A DNA stretch of 64,000 nt from an uncultured Bacillota bacterium. GTDB lineage: Bacteria; Bacillota_I; Bacilli_A; RFN20; CAG-826. The position numbers were made by a program, and so were the translations under genes. The notes beneath the pieces are model-generated. The model searched no databases. It saw only the letters and a list, made by a program, of their open reading frames with translations, and had not been told where the DNA came from. The stretch covers positions 1 through 64,000 of the forward strand of contig CALEHV010000019.1 in the NCBI GenBank assembly GCA_937876465.1. The letters are read 5' to 3'. Each line of letters starts with the position of its first letter. The first letter of the stretch is position 1. Below are positions 53,887 to 60,926 of the stretch, one piece after another.

Positions 53887-55083
53887 ATGAAAAAATTCAA
53901 AAGAATATTCGTAATCGTAACAGATTCGTTAGGTATTGGTGCAATGCCAGATGCTGAAAAATTCGGTGACGCAGGCACAAATACATTTGTCCATATTTCT
54001 GAAAAATGTGCTGGATTAAATATTCCAACATTAAACTCTATGGGCGTTGGAGATTTAGCAAACATTGTTGGAACAACAAAAGTTTCACATCCAAACGCTT
54101 ACTGCATGACTATGAGAGAGGCAAGCAATGGTAAAGATACTATGACTGGCCACTGGGAAATGATGGGCATCCATACAACAAAACCTTTCCAAACATTTAC
54201 TGATATAGGTTTCCCAAAATCATTAATAGATGAACTTGAAGCAAAAACTGGCCATAAAGTTATTGGCAATAAATCTGCTTCAGGTACAGAAATTCTAAAA
54301 GAATTAGGCGAAGAACAAATGAGAGATAATTCTCTTATTGTTTATACAAGCGCTGACTCAGTTCTTCAAATTGCAGCTCACGAAGGTGTTACTGGTGTTC
54401 CAGAATTATACCGTTGCTGTGAAATTGCAAGAGAGATTTGCATGAAGCCAGAATACTTCGTTGGTCGTATTATTGCTCGTCCATACGTTGGTACATGCGC
54501 TGCAGATTTCAAACGCACACCTAATAGACACGACCTTGCATGTTCCCCTAGTGGAACAACTGTTATGAACATTCTCCAAGATAACCATTTTATGGTTAGT
54601 TGTGTTGGTAAGATTGGAGATATCTTTAACGGTGTTGGGGTAGTCAAAACACAAAAAACAGTTAGCAACCTCGATGGAATGGAAAAGACAATCAAAGAGG
54701 CTAAGAGTCATGACTTCGAAGGGCTTTGTTATGTCAATTTAGTTGAATTTGATTCTGAATACGGACACAGAAGAAATCCATTAGGATACGGAAAGTGCAT
54801 CGAAGAATTTGATGTTAAACTTGGTGAGTTGTTAAATGTGATTAACGATGATGACCTAGTCATGGTTACAGCTGATCACGGAAACGATCCAACACATACA
54901 GGCACTGACCATACACGTGAAAGAGTTCCTTTACTCGTTTATTCAAAGGCCTTTAAGAATGGTAGAAAATTAGAAGAAAGATCAACTTTCGCCGATATTG
55001 GTGGAACAATCCTCAAGAATTTTGGTTTAAAGAAGACTGCAAACGAAATCGGCGAACCAATCGAGGAATTGTTAAATGACTAA
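53887..55083 (+). CDS. deoB: Phosphopentomutase
   Basis: 398 residues. Alkaline phosphatase superfamily: VTDSLGIGAMPDAEKFGDAGTNT at the N-terminus with metal-binding Asp and nucleophile Thr in KDTMTGHWEMMG, then VTADHGNDPTHTGTDHTRE for metals. It converts (deoxy)ribose-1-phosphate to the 5-phosphate, linking deoA to central metabolism. The ABC lipoprotein gene starts inside its last 8 nt. Confidence 0.97.
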   Translation: MKKFKRIFVIVTDSLGIGAMPDAEKFGDAGTNTFVHISEKCAGLNIPTLNSMGVGDLANIVGTTKVSHPNAYCMTMREASNGKDTMTGHWEMMGIHTTKPFQTFTDIGFPKSLIDELEAKTGHKVIGNKSASGTEILKELGEEQMRDNSLIVYTSADSVLQIAAHEGVTGVPELYRCCEIAREICMKPEYFVGRIIARPYVGTCAADFKRTPNRHDLACSPSGTTVMNILQDNHFMVSCVGKIGDIFNGVGVVKTQKTVSNLDGMEKTIKEAKSHDFEGLCYVNLVEFDSEYGHRRNPLGYGKCIEEFDVKLGELLNVINDDDLVMVTADHGNDPTHTGTDHTRERVPLLVYSKAFKNGRKLEERSTFADIGGTILKNFGLKKTANEIGEPIEELLND

Positions 55084-56050
55084 AAAAATTATATTCTTAC
55101 CTTTAATTGCATTATCATTAATCGGCTGTGACAATCATGTTGCAACTGATGATTTAAGGATTATTTGCCCAACTGGTGCTCCAGCTTTGGCGTTTTATGA
55201 TTTAGGCAACAACAACAACTTTGATACAAATTCAGTCCCAACAAGTGTTTTAGCGCAACTTCAAAAGAATGAATATGACATGGTTGTATTTGATTCAATT
55301 AACGGCTTAAAGAGTATTAAAAGTAAATCTGCTAACTATAAGTTAGCTAAAGTAATTACTGCAGGAAATTTTTACCTTGTCAGTATAGGAAAAGAAAAAG
55401 ATAGTTCAGGAAATTATCCAATGCCTACTACAGGAGACAAAGTTGTCTCTTTCGGTCAAGGATTAATTCCTGATGTAGTTTATAATAAACTATGCACTGA
55501 CTATTGGCATATAGATCCAACTGCAAGTTATGTAACTAGTGTTCAAGATGCATTAGCAGTTTTAATAAGCGGAAAGTATAGCGGTGGCAACGTTGATTAT
55601 GTTTTTATAGCAGAACCAGCTTTAACTACTGCAATGAATAAAACTGATGCAGCTACCTATGGTAAAGTTGGGATTGTTAAAAATATTAGAGCAGAATGGG
55701 AAGCATATTCTGGTCAAAAGGGATTAGCCCAAGCTGCAATTTTTGTTAACAACGATTCTATAGCTAACAAGCACGATAAACTCGTTCAATTTTTAAACGA
55801 GACCGATATACGCTTAAGAACTGCACAAACAGAAGTTAATGTTGCAGTAGAAAAGCTAAACGCGTTTGGAACATTAGAAGAACAAGCTAGTAGATTTGGA
55901 TTCAATTCGAATACTGTTTCTTTGGTTCAAGCAAATGGCAAAAATGGTTTTGGCTTAGTTTGCCCTTTCTGTGAATCGATTGATGTTAATGCATTCCTAA
56001 CAAAGTTAGGTCAACCTACATTTGAAGAAACTTATTTTGCTAATTTATGA
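55076..56050 (+). CDS. ABC transporter substrate-binding lipoprotein (NMT1/SsuA-like)
   Basis: 324 residues. Lipobox SLIGC, then an NMT1/THI5- or SsuA-like binding fold: LRIICPTGAPALAFYDL, a DMVVFDSINGLK segment and VFIAEPALTTAM. A CPFC pair lies near the C-terminus (LVCPFCESIDVNAF). Substrate unknown; relatives bind sulfonates, nitrate, pyrimidine precursors or riboflavin-like compounds. Translation is coupled to deoB (ATGACTAA overlap) and to the permease (ATGA). Confidence 0.82.
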   Translation: MTKKIIFLPLIALSLIGCDNHVATDDLRIICPTGAPALAFYDLGNNNNFDTNSVPTSVLAQLQKNEYDMVVFDSINGLKSIKSKSANYKLAKVITAGNFYLVSIGKEKDSSGNYPMPTTGDKVVSFGQGLIPDVVYNKLCTDYWHIDPTASYVTSVQDALAVLISGKYSGGNVDYVFIAEPALTTAMNKTDAATYGKVGIVKNIRAEWEAYSGQKGLAQAAIFVNNDSIANKHDKLVQFLNETDIRLRTAQTEVNVAVEKLNAFGTLEEQASRFGFNSNTVSLVQANGKNGFGLVCPFCESIDVNAFLTKLGQPTFEETYFANL

Positions 56051-56838
56051 AAAAGATTAAAGAATTGTACAATCGATTTAAAATTCCTTTTTGGACTGTT
56101 ATCGGTGTCGGAGCAGTCTTTTTTCTTTGGTGGTTCATTTCGTTTTTAACGAAAACTACTTTATTTCCAGGACCTCAAGTTGTTATTCCCAAATTCTTCG
56201 AAGTGTTAGGAGAACAACAAACATATAGTGCAATTGGTGGAACATTGTTGCGTTTAGTGATTGCAATGGCTATTGGTTTTACTCTCGGTGTTATATTTGG
56301 CATTATCGGTGGATTGTGCAAAGAATTTAGAGCATTCATGAGACCTATTGTTATTGTGTTCAGAACAATACCAACTGCTGCAGTTATATTTGTCATTATA
56401 GCTTTGCTAAAGCCTATATTTGCACCTGTTATTATTGTGTTTTTGATGGTCTTCCCTATGATGTATGATTCCGTAGTTACCGGTATTACAAATGTTGATC
56501 AATCTGTAACCGAAGCAATGAAAGTTGATGGAACACCTTTGTTAAAGCAAATTTTCAAAGTCTATTTACCTCTATCTTGGAGTTATATCCTTTTAGGATT
56601 AGTTTCTGCTTTTGGACTAGGAATGAAGATTTCTATCATGGCAGAAGTAATTGCCGGAAGTGACTCTGCTGAAGGATTAGGCAAATTAATACGAAATGCA
56701 GCCAATATAGCCGATATGGACTATGTCCTTGCATATTCGCTAATAGCGATTGCTTTGATTGGCCTAATTGATATTGCAATATACTTCGTCAAACGAAGAA
56801 TTAAGAAACAAACAACAAAAAAACAACGTGCCATTTAA
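56047..56838 (+). CDS. ABC transporter permease (SsuC/TauC-like)
   Basis: 263 residues, six membrane helices. It has the BPD_transp_1 EAA loop (TEAMKVDGTPLLKQIFKVYLPLSWSYI) and the N-terminal TLFPGPQVVIPKF segment of the nitrate/sulfonate/taurine family. No ATPase gene accompanies the binding protein and permease, so it must share one from elsewhere. The 3' end is part of the terminator stem. Confidence 0.88.
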   Translation: MKKIKELYNRFKIPFWTVIGVGAVFFLWWFISFLTKTTLFPGPQVVIPKFFEVLGEQQTYSAIGGTLLRLVIAMAIGFTLGVIFGIIGGLCKEFRAFMRPIVIVFRTIPTAAVIFVIIALLKPIFAPVIIVFLMVFPMMYDSVVTGITNVDQSVTEAMKVDGTPLLKQIFKVYLPLSWSYILLGLVSAFGLGMKISIMAEVIAGSDSAEGLGKLIRNAANIADMDYVLAYSLIAIALIGLIDIAIYFVKRRIKKQTTKKQRAI

Positions 56839-56857
56839 TATCAACATGTTGTTTTTT
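56818..56857. terminator. Bidirectional terminator at the strand switch
   Basis: AAAAAACAACGTG (56818-56830) pairs with CATGTTGTTTTTT (56845-56857, one G-T pair) around a 14-nt AT-rich loop. It includes the end of the permease gene and reaches the stop of the convergent gene. Confidence 0.75.
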
Positions 56858-57371
56858 ATTCCTCGTCTTCCAAAATAGGCATATAATCTGGTATTTTTGG
56901 TTTTGTTAAATAATAGCCCCTAAGGTTCCAAACATAATCTAAAAAGCCGTATACAATCGAAATTGCGATAAGAATATAGTTGAGTGTACATAATCCAGTT
57001 ATCAAAAAGAGCAAAGAAGCCAAAATCGACATTGGCGCGGGCACAACCAACTTGCTAAATTGATACCTAGTCTCATATCCGTGCATCCAGAAAAGGGTCC
57101 AGAGTATAAAAATCAAGCACGCAATACATAATCCTACTACGATCCAGCCTACAAAAATGCCTATGTAGAAGAAATCATAAGAGTAAATAAAACCAAAAGC
57201 ACAAGCTGCAGACCCAAGTAGTCCCTGTGAAATAAAATCGATTAAATATTTGCCTTCAAAAAGTTGTGCTGGATGACGTTTTTTATTAGTGAAAACGAAA
57301 TACAAATAACGTGGTGCAAACGCCAAGACTAATACGACTAAAACTAAAATATTTGTATCGTTAATTACCAT
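56856..57371 (-). CDS. Multi-pass membrane protein, unrecognised
   Basis: About 171 residues from the second ATG at 57371 (MVINDTNIL); the first ATG at 57380 overlaps a perfect minus-strand TATAAT (57384-57379) and would precede the predicted transcript start. Five hydrophobic helices span nearly the whole length, with an acidic C-terminus (PILEDEE). No family recognised and no motif seen. It is the last gene of the minus-strand block at the strand switch. Confidence 0.6.
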   Translation of the reverse strand: MVINDTNILVLVVLVLAFAPRYLYFVFTNKKRHPAQLFEGKYLIDFISQGLLGSAACAFGFIYSYDFFYIGIFVGWIVVGLCIACLIFILWTLFWMHGYETRYQFSKLVVPAPMSILASLLFLITGLCTLNYILIAISIVYGFLDYVWNLRGYYLTKPKIPDYMPILEDEE

Positions 57372-57378
57372 ACTTTTC

Positions 57379-57384
57379 ATTATA
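57379..57384 (-). promoter_or_regulatory. -10 box of the membrane protein gene, predicted leaderless
   Basis: A minus-strand TATAAT (57384-57379) ends 7 nt before the ATG at 57371. No ribosome site precedes it. Confidence 0.5.
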
Positions 57385-57655
57385 TATCTTTAACCATGAT
57401 TAATAGGTAACAAATGTAAAAAGATGTGTGGTGTGGTGGACGAAATTAGTAGTTTTTTAGTAGTTTTCAAAAGTGGAGATATCCACAATTGGCAGTCACT
57501 GGGGATAATTTTTCAGTGTTGTTTTAATGAGTTTTTGTCTTATATTTTCATTTTTAATACTTTGTATTAGTTTATTTTGGTTAACATAATAGTGATTATA
57601 CGAAGTAATGCATATTTTATAAAAACTATGAAAATTGCCTTTTGAACTAATTTAA
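57385..57655. other. AT-rich intergenic region at the strand switch
   Basis: There is no gene here. It contains the 19-mer shared with the dxs promoter (57444-57462), a GTGGA/TCCAC hairpin (57473-57486), two DnaA-box-like nonamers (ATATCCACA on plus near 57479; TTATCCCCA on minus near 57502-57510) and a dif-like site (57579-57606). The remainder is AT-rich and shows nothing else. Confidence 0.6.
57579..57606 (-). other. Putative dif chromosome-dimer resolution site
   Basis: Read on the minus strand the 28 bp are an 11-nt arm ACTTCGTATAA, a 6-nt spacer TCACTA and an 11-nt arm TTATGTTAACC. Known dif sites have this 11-6-11 layout. From memory, the Bacillus subtilis arms are ACTTCCTAGAA and TTATGTAAACT, and the E. 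coli XerD arm is TTATGTTAAAT. The arms match well and the site lies where gene orientation converges. A xer gene is 3.7 kb away. Confidence 0.72.
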
Positions 57656-57682
57656 AGAAAAAAAACTCGCAATCACGCGAGT
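57656..57682 (-). terminator. rsfS operon terminator
   Basis: On the minus strand ACTCGC and GCGAGT form a stem around GTGATT, followed by a run of eight or more T. Confidence 0.9.
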
Positions 57683-57701
57683 CTTTATTCTTACAATTTG
57701 T

Positions 57702-58025
57702 CTATCTTGAGAGTAATTTATCAAGGCTTATACGTTCACGTTCTTCCTTGGTAAATAAATTGACAATTATATGATGAGCATCTATCAAAATCCAACCAGT
57801 TTCTGGCTTGCCTTCAATATGTCCAATCTCAATTTTGTTTTTCTCAAATTCGTCAGCAATATATTCTTTCAAAGCATTGAGTTGACGAGTGTTTCCGGCT
57901 GTTGCTAAAACATAATAATCTGCAAAAGGCGTTCTCTCACGGACATCAACGGTCATAATATCTTCTGCTTTATGTTCGTTAAGTACTTTTTCTGCTAATG
58001 CAACTGCTTTATCTTTTCTTGGCAT
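57702..58025 (-). CDS. rsfS: Ribosomal silencing factor RsfS
   Basis: 107 residues with the family signature VLNEHKAEDIMTVDVRERTPFADYYVLATAG, then GHIEGKPETGWILIDAHHIIVNLF. It binds L14 and blocks subunit joining in nutrient limitation. AGGAG precedes the ATG. It directly follows the nadD-yqeK fusion, as yqeL follows yqeK in Bacillus. Confidence 0.96.
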   Translation of the reverse strand: MPRKDKAVALAEKVLNEHKAEDIMTVDVRERTPFADYYVLATAGNTRQLNALKEYIADEFEKNKIEIGHIEGKPETGWILIDAHHIIVNLFTKEERERISLDKLLSR

Positions 58026-58026
58026 A

Positions 58027-59133
58027 TTATTTTTCTCCTGGAATATACATATCGAAGCAAGCCTTAGTTAGCTTGTTCTCATAATCTTTGTTGTGTGACT
58101 TAAGGTATTTCTTGTTATCAATCAATGTATCAATGAATCCTTGCTTATAATTCTTTAGACAAGAATTGATTAACCATGTTGAATCAAATCCTCTAGTAGG
58201 CTCGATTTTATCGCTAGCATAGACAATCATCGCTACTTTTGACATATTCTTGTCTCCTGTGCAATGGCACTTAATAGCTTCTAAAATGTCTGGATCCTTA
58301 ATCCCGAATTCAGTCCTAGCGAGATATTCTCCAACAAATTGATGATATGAGAATGATGGTAGGTCTAAATGTTCAGGATAATGCTTTTTCATGAACTCTT
58401 GCACCGTTTCATCACCAGTTTTATATGTTTTGCCTAAGTCATGGAACAAACCGGCGAAGAAATACTTTTCAAGATGATCTAATTTATTTGCTTTAGCAAT
58501 TCTTAATGCTAAGTTAGCCACTTCAATCGAGTGATTTAATCTTGCTTCAGGCAGATACTTTGATAATTTTCCGACAAAGTATAATCTTTCCTTTTCTATA
58601 TAGAAAAGGACTTCGCTCGGAATATCAATGCTTTCACAAGCGCGCACCATACTTGAAGAAACATCACCGCTTTCTAAGTAAGTTAAATCTTGCATGTTAT
58701 AAGTTTTAATAACTTGTTTATTTAATTCATATCTAGGTCTAGATACAAATACTATTTGTGCAATCTGCGATAATTCTTCAGCATTTTTCCATTCTGGGAA
58801 TTTATTAACCTGATCTGCACCAATTACAAAGTAAAGTTTATCCTTTGGATGCTTCTTTTTAAAAGCACGAACTGTATCAATCGAATAATTGATATCGTCT
58901 TTGCTATTAAGTTCAAATGTATTTATTGTTGATCCTGCAGCAGCTTTCTTTAAAGCAATCTTTAACATATCTACTCTATGTTTTGAGGTTGTTAAAGGTG
59001 TTTTCCATCTAGGAGAACGAGCCGGAATAAAAACTATATCTGCATTCAGCTTCAAAGAAGCTGCAATTGCGATACGAATATGTCCATTATGGACAGGATC
59101 GAATGTTCCGCCAAACAAAATGTAATTAGCCAT
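58027..59133 (-). CDS. nadD: NadD-YqeK fusion: nicotinate-nucleotide adenylyltransferase / HD hydrolase
   Basis: 368 residues. Residues 1-~185 are NadD: FGGTFDPVHNGHIRIA for ATP binding and VIGADQVNKFPEWKN, ending SSSMVRACESIDIPSEVLFYIEKERLY. From ~190 it is a YqeK-type HD domain with LNHSIEVANLALRIA, FHDLGK and an IVYASDKIEPTRGF ending. NadD makes deamido-NAD, which NadE then amidates. YqeK enzymes split diadenosine tetraphosphate. Bacillus has these as separate adjacent genes; the fused form occurs in Mollicutes such as Mycoplasma genitalium (MG240). Confidence 0.93.
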   Translation of the reverse strand: MANYILFGGTFDPVHNGHIRIAIAASLKLNADIVFIPARSPRWKTPLTTSKHRVDMLKIALKKAAAGSTINTFELNSKDDINYSIDTVRAFKKKHPKDKLYFVIGADQVNKFPEWKNAEELSQIAQIVFVSRPRYELNKQVIKTYNMQDLTYLESGDVSSSMVRACESIDIPSEVLFYIEKERLYFVGKLSKYLPEARLNHSIEVANLALRIAKANKLDHLEKYFFAGLFHDLGKTYKTGDETVQEFMKKHYPEHLDLPSFSYHQFVGEYLARTEFGIKDPDILEAIKCHCTGDKNMSKVAMIVYASDKIEPTRGFDSTWLINSCLKNYKQGFIDTLIDNKKYLKSHNKDYENKLTKACFDMYIPGEK

Positions 59134-59134
59134 T

Positions 59135-60289
59135 TTATTTCTTTCTTAAAAGTTTAGGTCTTGAGTGGTAAATTGATACGCCCTTTGGGACATAAATTCT
59201 AATGGTTTGTTTACAGGCCATAAAATTAATCCAACCAAGTCCAAGAATACCAATATCACGGTAATTTGATTCAGTAACATTTAATTCAAAGACATCTAAG
59301 TCTTTAATTGTTTGAATTGCAGGTAAAGATGGTTGAAGTGATTTCTTGTTAACTAATTTGACAAATTTCTCATCTGCAGATTTTCCTGGAATCAAAATAT
59401 GTTTTAATTGAATTTTGTCACAGAAATAACAATTGAATTGAGTTGATTTTCCTTTAACAAGTTCAATGAATGCTAAACCACCAATGTATAGGCACTCTTT
59501 CTTTGAAAGAGTTATATGTCTTTCTTTAACAGGATCCAAAGTATAAACTTTGCGCATTGTATCTCTGTCTAAATTATAAAGAATAGAATTGTCTAAACTA
59601 AATCCAGGAACATCGTACATTGCTGTCTTTTTATTTAATGGGATTTGAAGTAATTCAAGTTCTGTTCCAGGATATGGAGCAGTAACAATATTTCCTTTGG
59701 AAAGATTTGAGAAAACCTTTAAGAATGATGAAATTAAAGTTTTCTTACCAGACATTGCTGAACCAATGATGAATACATCATGTCCAGCTTTTCTTTCGTA
59801 TATTGAAGTGATAACTTCAGTTGAAATTTTTTCATCATAAGCATTTGAAATCGAAACGTCTTCAGCTTTAATTTGAGTTAAACCTGCAGCTCTAAATCTG
59901 TGCGCAACATATTCTTTAATTTCTTCTTTTGAAGTTCCTTTTGGCATTAAGTCGAACTTATTTGCAACAATAAGGATCTTCATTCCTTCAATGTTTTCTA
60001 AAATTTGATGATTAAAGGCTGCTTCAAACGAGAAAAGATTAATAACATATACAATTAATGCCTTTTTAGCTTTTGCATCTTTTAAAAGCTTAATATAGTC
60101 GTCGGAAAGGATTGGTTCATTTGGTCTGGCTTTATAACGTTCTAGTTCAAAACATTTGTCACAAAACAAAAAGTTTTGTGAAGGATTTTCTAATGTTTCC
60201 TTTTTTGTGTATCCTTCTTTTTTAGGATCGCTACTTTGTAAAATAGCACCACAGTTATAACATCTTCTAATTTTACTAATTTCTGCCAT
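59135..60289 (-). CDS. yqeH: YqeH-type circularly permuted GTPase with altered P-loop
   Basis: About 384 residues from the ATG at ~60289 (MAEISKIRRC); a TTG two codons upstream is possible. An N-terminal zinc finger has CYNC and CDKC. The permuted G motifs follow, with NKFD first (~110), then the P-loop and DVPGF. The P-loop reads GSAMSGKKT near 176-184: the Ser/Thr after GK that holds magnesium is Lys. The family acts in 30S assembly. It overlaps yqeG by about 14 nt. Confidence 0.9.
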   Translation of the reverse strand: MAEISKIRRCYNCGAILQSSDPKKEGYTKKETLENPSQNFLFCDKCFELERYKARPNEPILSDDYIKLLKDAKAKKALIVYVINLFSFEAAFNHQILENIEGMKILIVANKFDLMPKGTSKEEIKEYVAHRFRAAGLTQIKAEDVSISNAYDEKISTEVITSIYERKAGHDVFIIGSAMSGKKTLISSFLKVFSNLSKGNIVTAPYPGTELELLQIPLNKKTAMYDVPGFSLDNSILYNLDRDTMRKVYTLDPVKERHITLSKKECLYIGGLAFIELVKGKSTQFNCYFCDKIQLKHILIPGKSADEKFVKLVNKKSLQPSLPAIQTIKDLDVFELNVTESNYRDIGILGLGWINFMACKQTIRIYVPKGVSIYHSRPKLLRKK

Positions 60290-60812
60290 GTTCAATTTCC
60301 TTCCAATCTTTTAAAAGATTCTTTTTAATTAATTTTTTCTTAACTGGTCTTTCGAAGATTCTATTGAATCTTGTAGTTGGTTGATCTTCTTTAACCAGTT
60401 TTTCAGTATAAATTGACTTAATATGTGCTCGATTAGCAGCAGCAATATCAGTCATCAACTGATCCCCAACTAGAATAACTTCATTTTTTGAAATCTTATG
60501 AGTTTTAAGAAATTTGTTTATTCCAAAAGCAAATGGCTTACCAACAGAGTTAACAAATCCAACTCCCAAAAGGTTTGCATAATAGCTGACTCGTTTACCA
60601 GTATTATTCGAAAGAATAAGCATTTTAATGCCAGCAAGTTCAAGCTTCTCTTTTAGAGAAAAAGCTTTTTCGGTTGGCTCTTTTTGAAGGTACGAATCTA
60701 ACGTATTATCGAGGTCTACGAGGATGTATTTTACATTTTCATTAATGAAAAAGTTAATATCAACATCATAGATGCTTTTAGCATGAGCATAAGGAATATA
60801 CAGCTTTCCCAT
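60276..60812 (-). CDS. yqeG: YqeG-family HAD phosphatase
   Basis: 178 residues from the ATG at 60812 (MGKLYIPYAHAKSIYD). HAD motif I is LVDLDNTLDSY, motif II is LSNNTGKR and a later VGDQLMTDIAAANRA supplies the acidic residues. The family is YqeG-type III A phosphatases, related to phosphatidylglycerol-phosphate phosphatase; the substrate here is not known. A minus-strand TATAAT (60824-60819) lies 6 nt before the ATG with no ribosome site. It heads the yqeG-yqeH-nadD/yqeK-rsfS run. Confidence 0.9.
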   Translation of the reverse strand: MGKLYIPYAHAKSIYDVDINFFINENVKYILVDLDNTLDSYLQKEPTEKAFSLKEKLELAGIKMLILSNNTGKRVSYYANLLGVGFVNSVGKPFAFGINKFLKTHKISKNEVILVGDQLMTDIAAANRAHIKSIYTEKLVKEDQPTTRFNRIFERPVKKKLIKKNLLKDWKEIEHGRN

Positions 60813-60818
60813 ATTTTT

Positions 60819-60824
60819 ATTATA
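60819..60824 (-). promoter_or_regulatory. yqeG -10 box, predicted leaderless
   Basis: A perfect minus-strand TATAAT ends 6 nt before the ATG at 60812. The -35 is not obvious. Confidence 0.55.
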
Positions 60825-60890
60825 GATGAAAATTAACAAAAGAATAATCTTTTGATAAAAAATCATATAAATACATGCGTGAAAAGCATA

Positions 60891-60920
60891 AAAAAATGCA
60901 GATTTTAACCTGCATTTTTT
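60891..60920 (-). terminator. parC terminator
   Basis: On the minus strand AAAAAATGCAG pairs with CTGCATTTTTT around a GTTAAAAT loop and leads into further T. Confidence 0.88.
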
Positions 60921-60926
60921 AAATTT

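Noticed and set aside
57385..57655. Replication origin, because of AT-rich DNA and two DnaA-like boxes
   Set aside because: Genes converge on this region rather than diverge, dnaA/dnaN are absent and a dif-like element is present, so terminus fits better.
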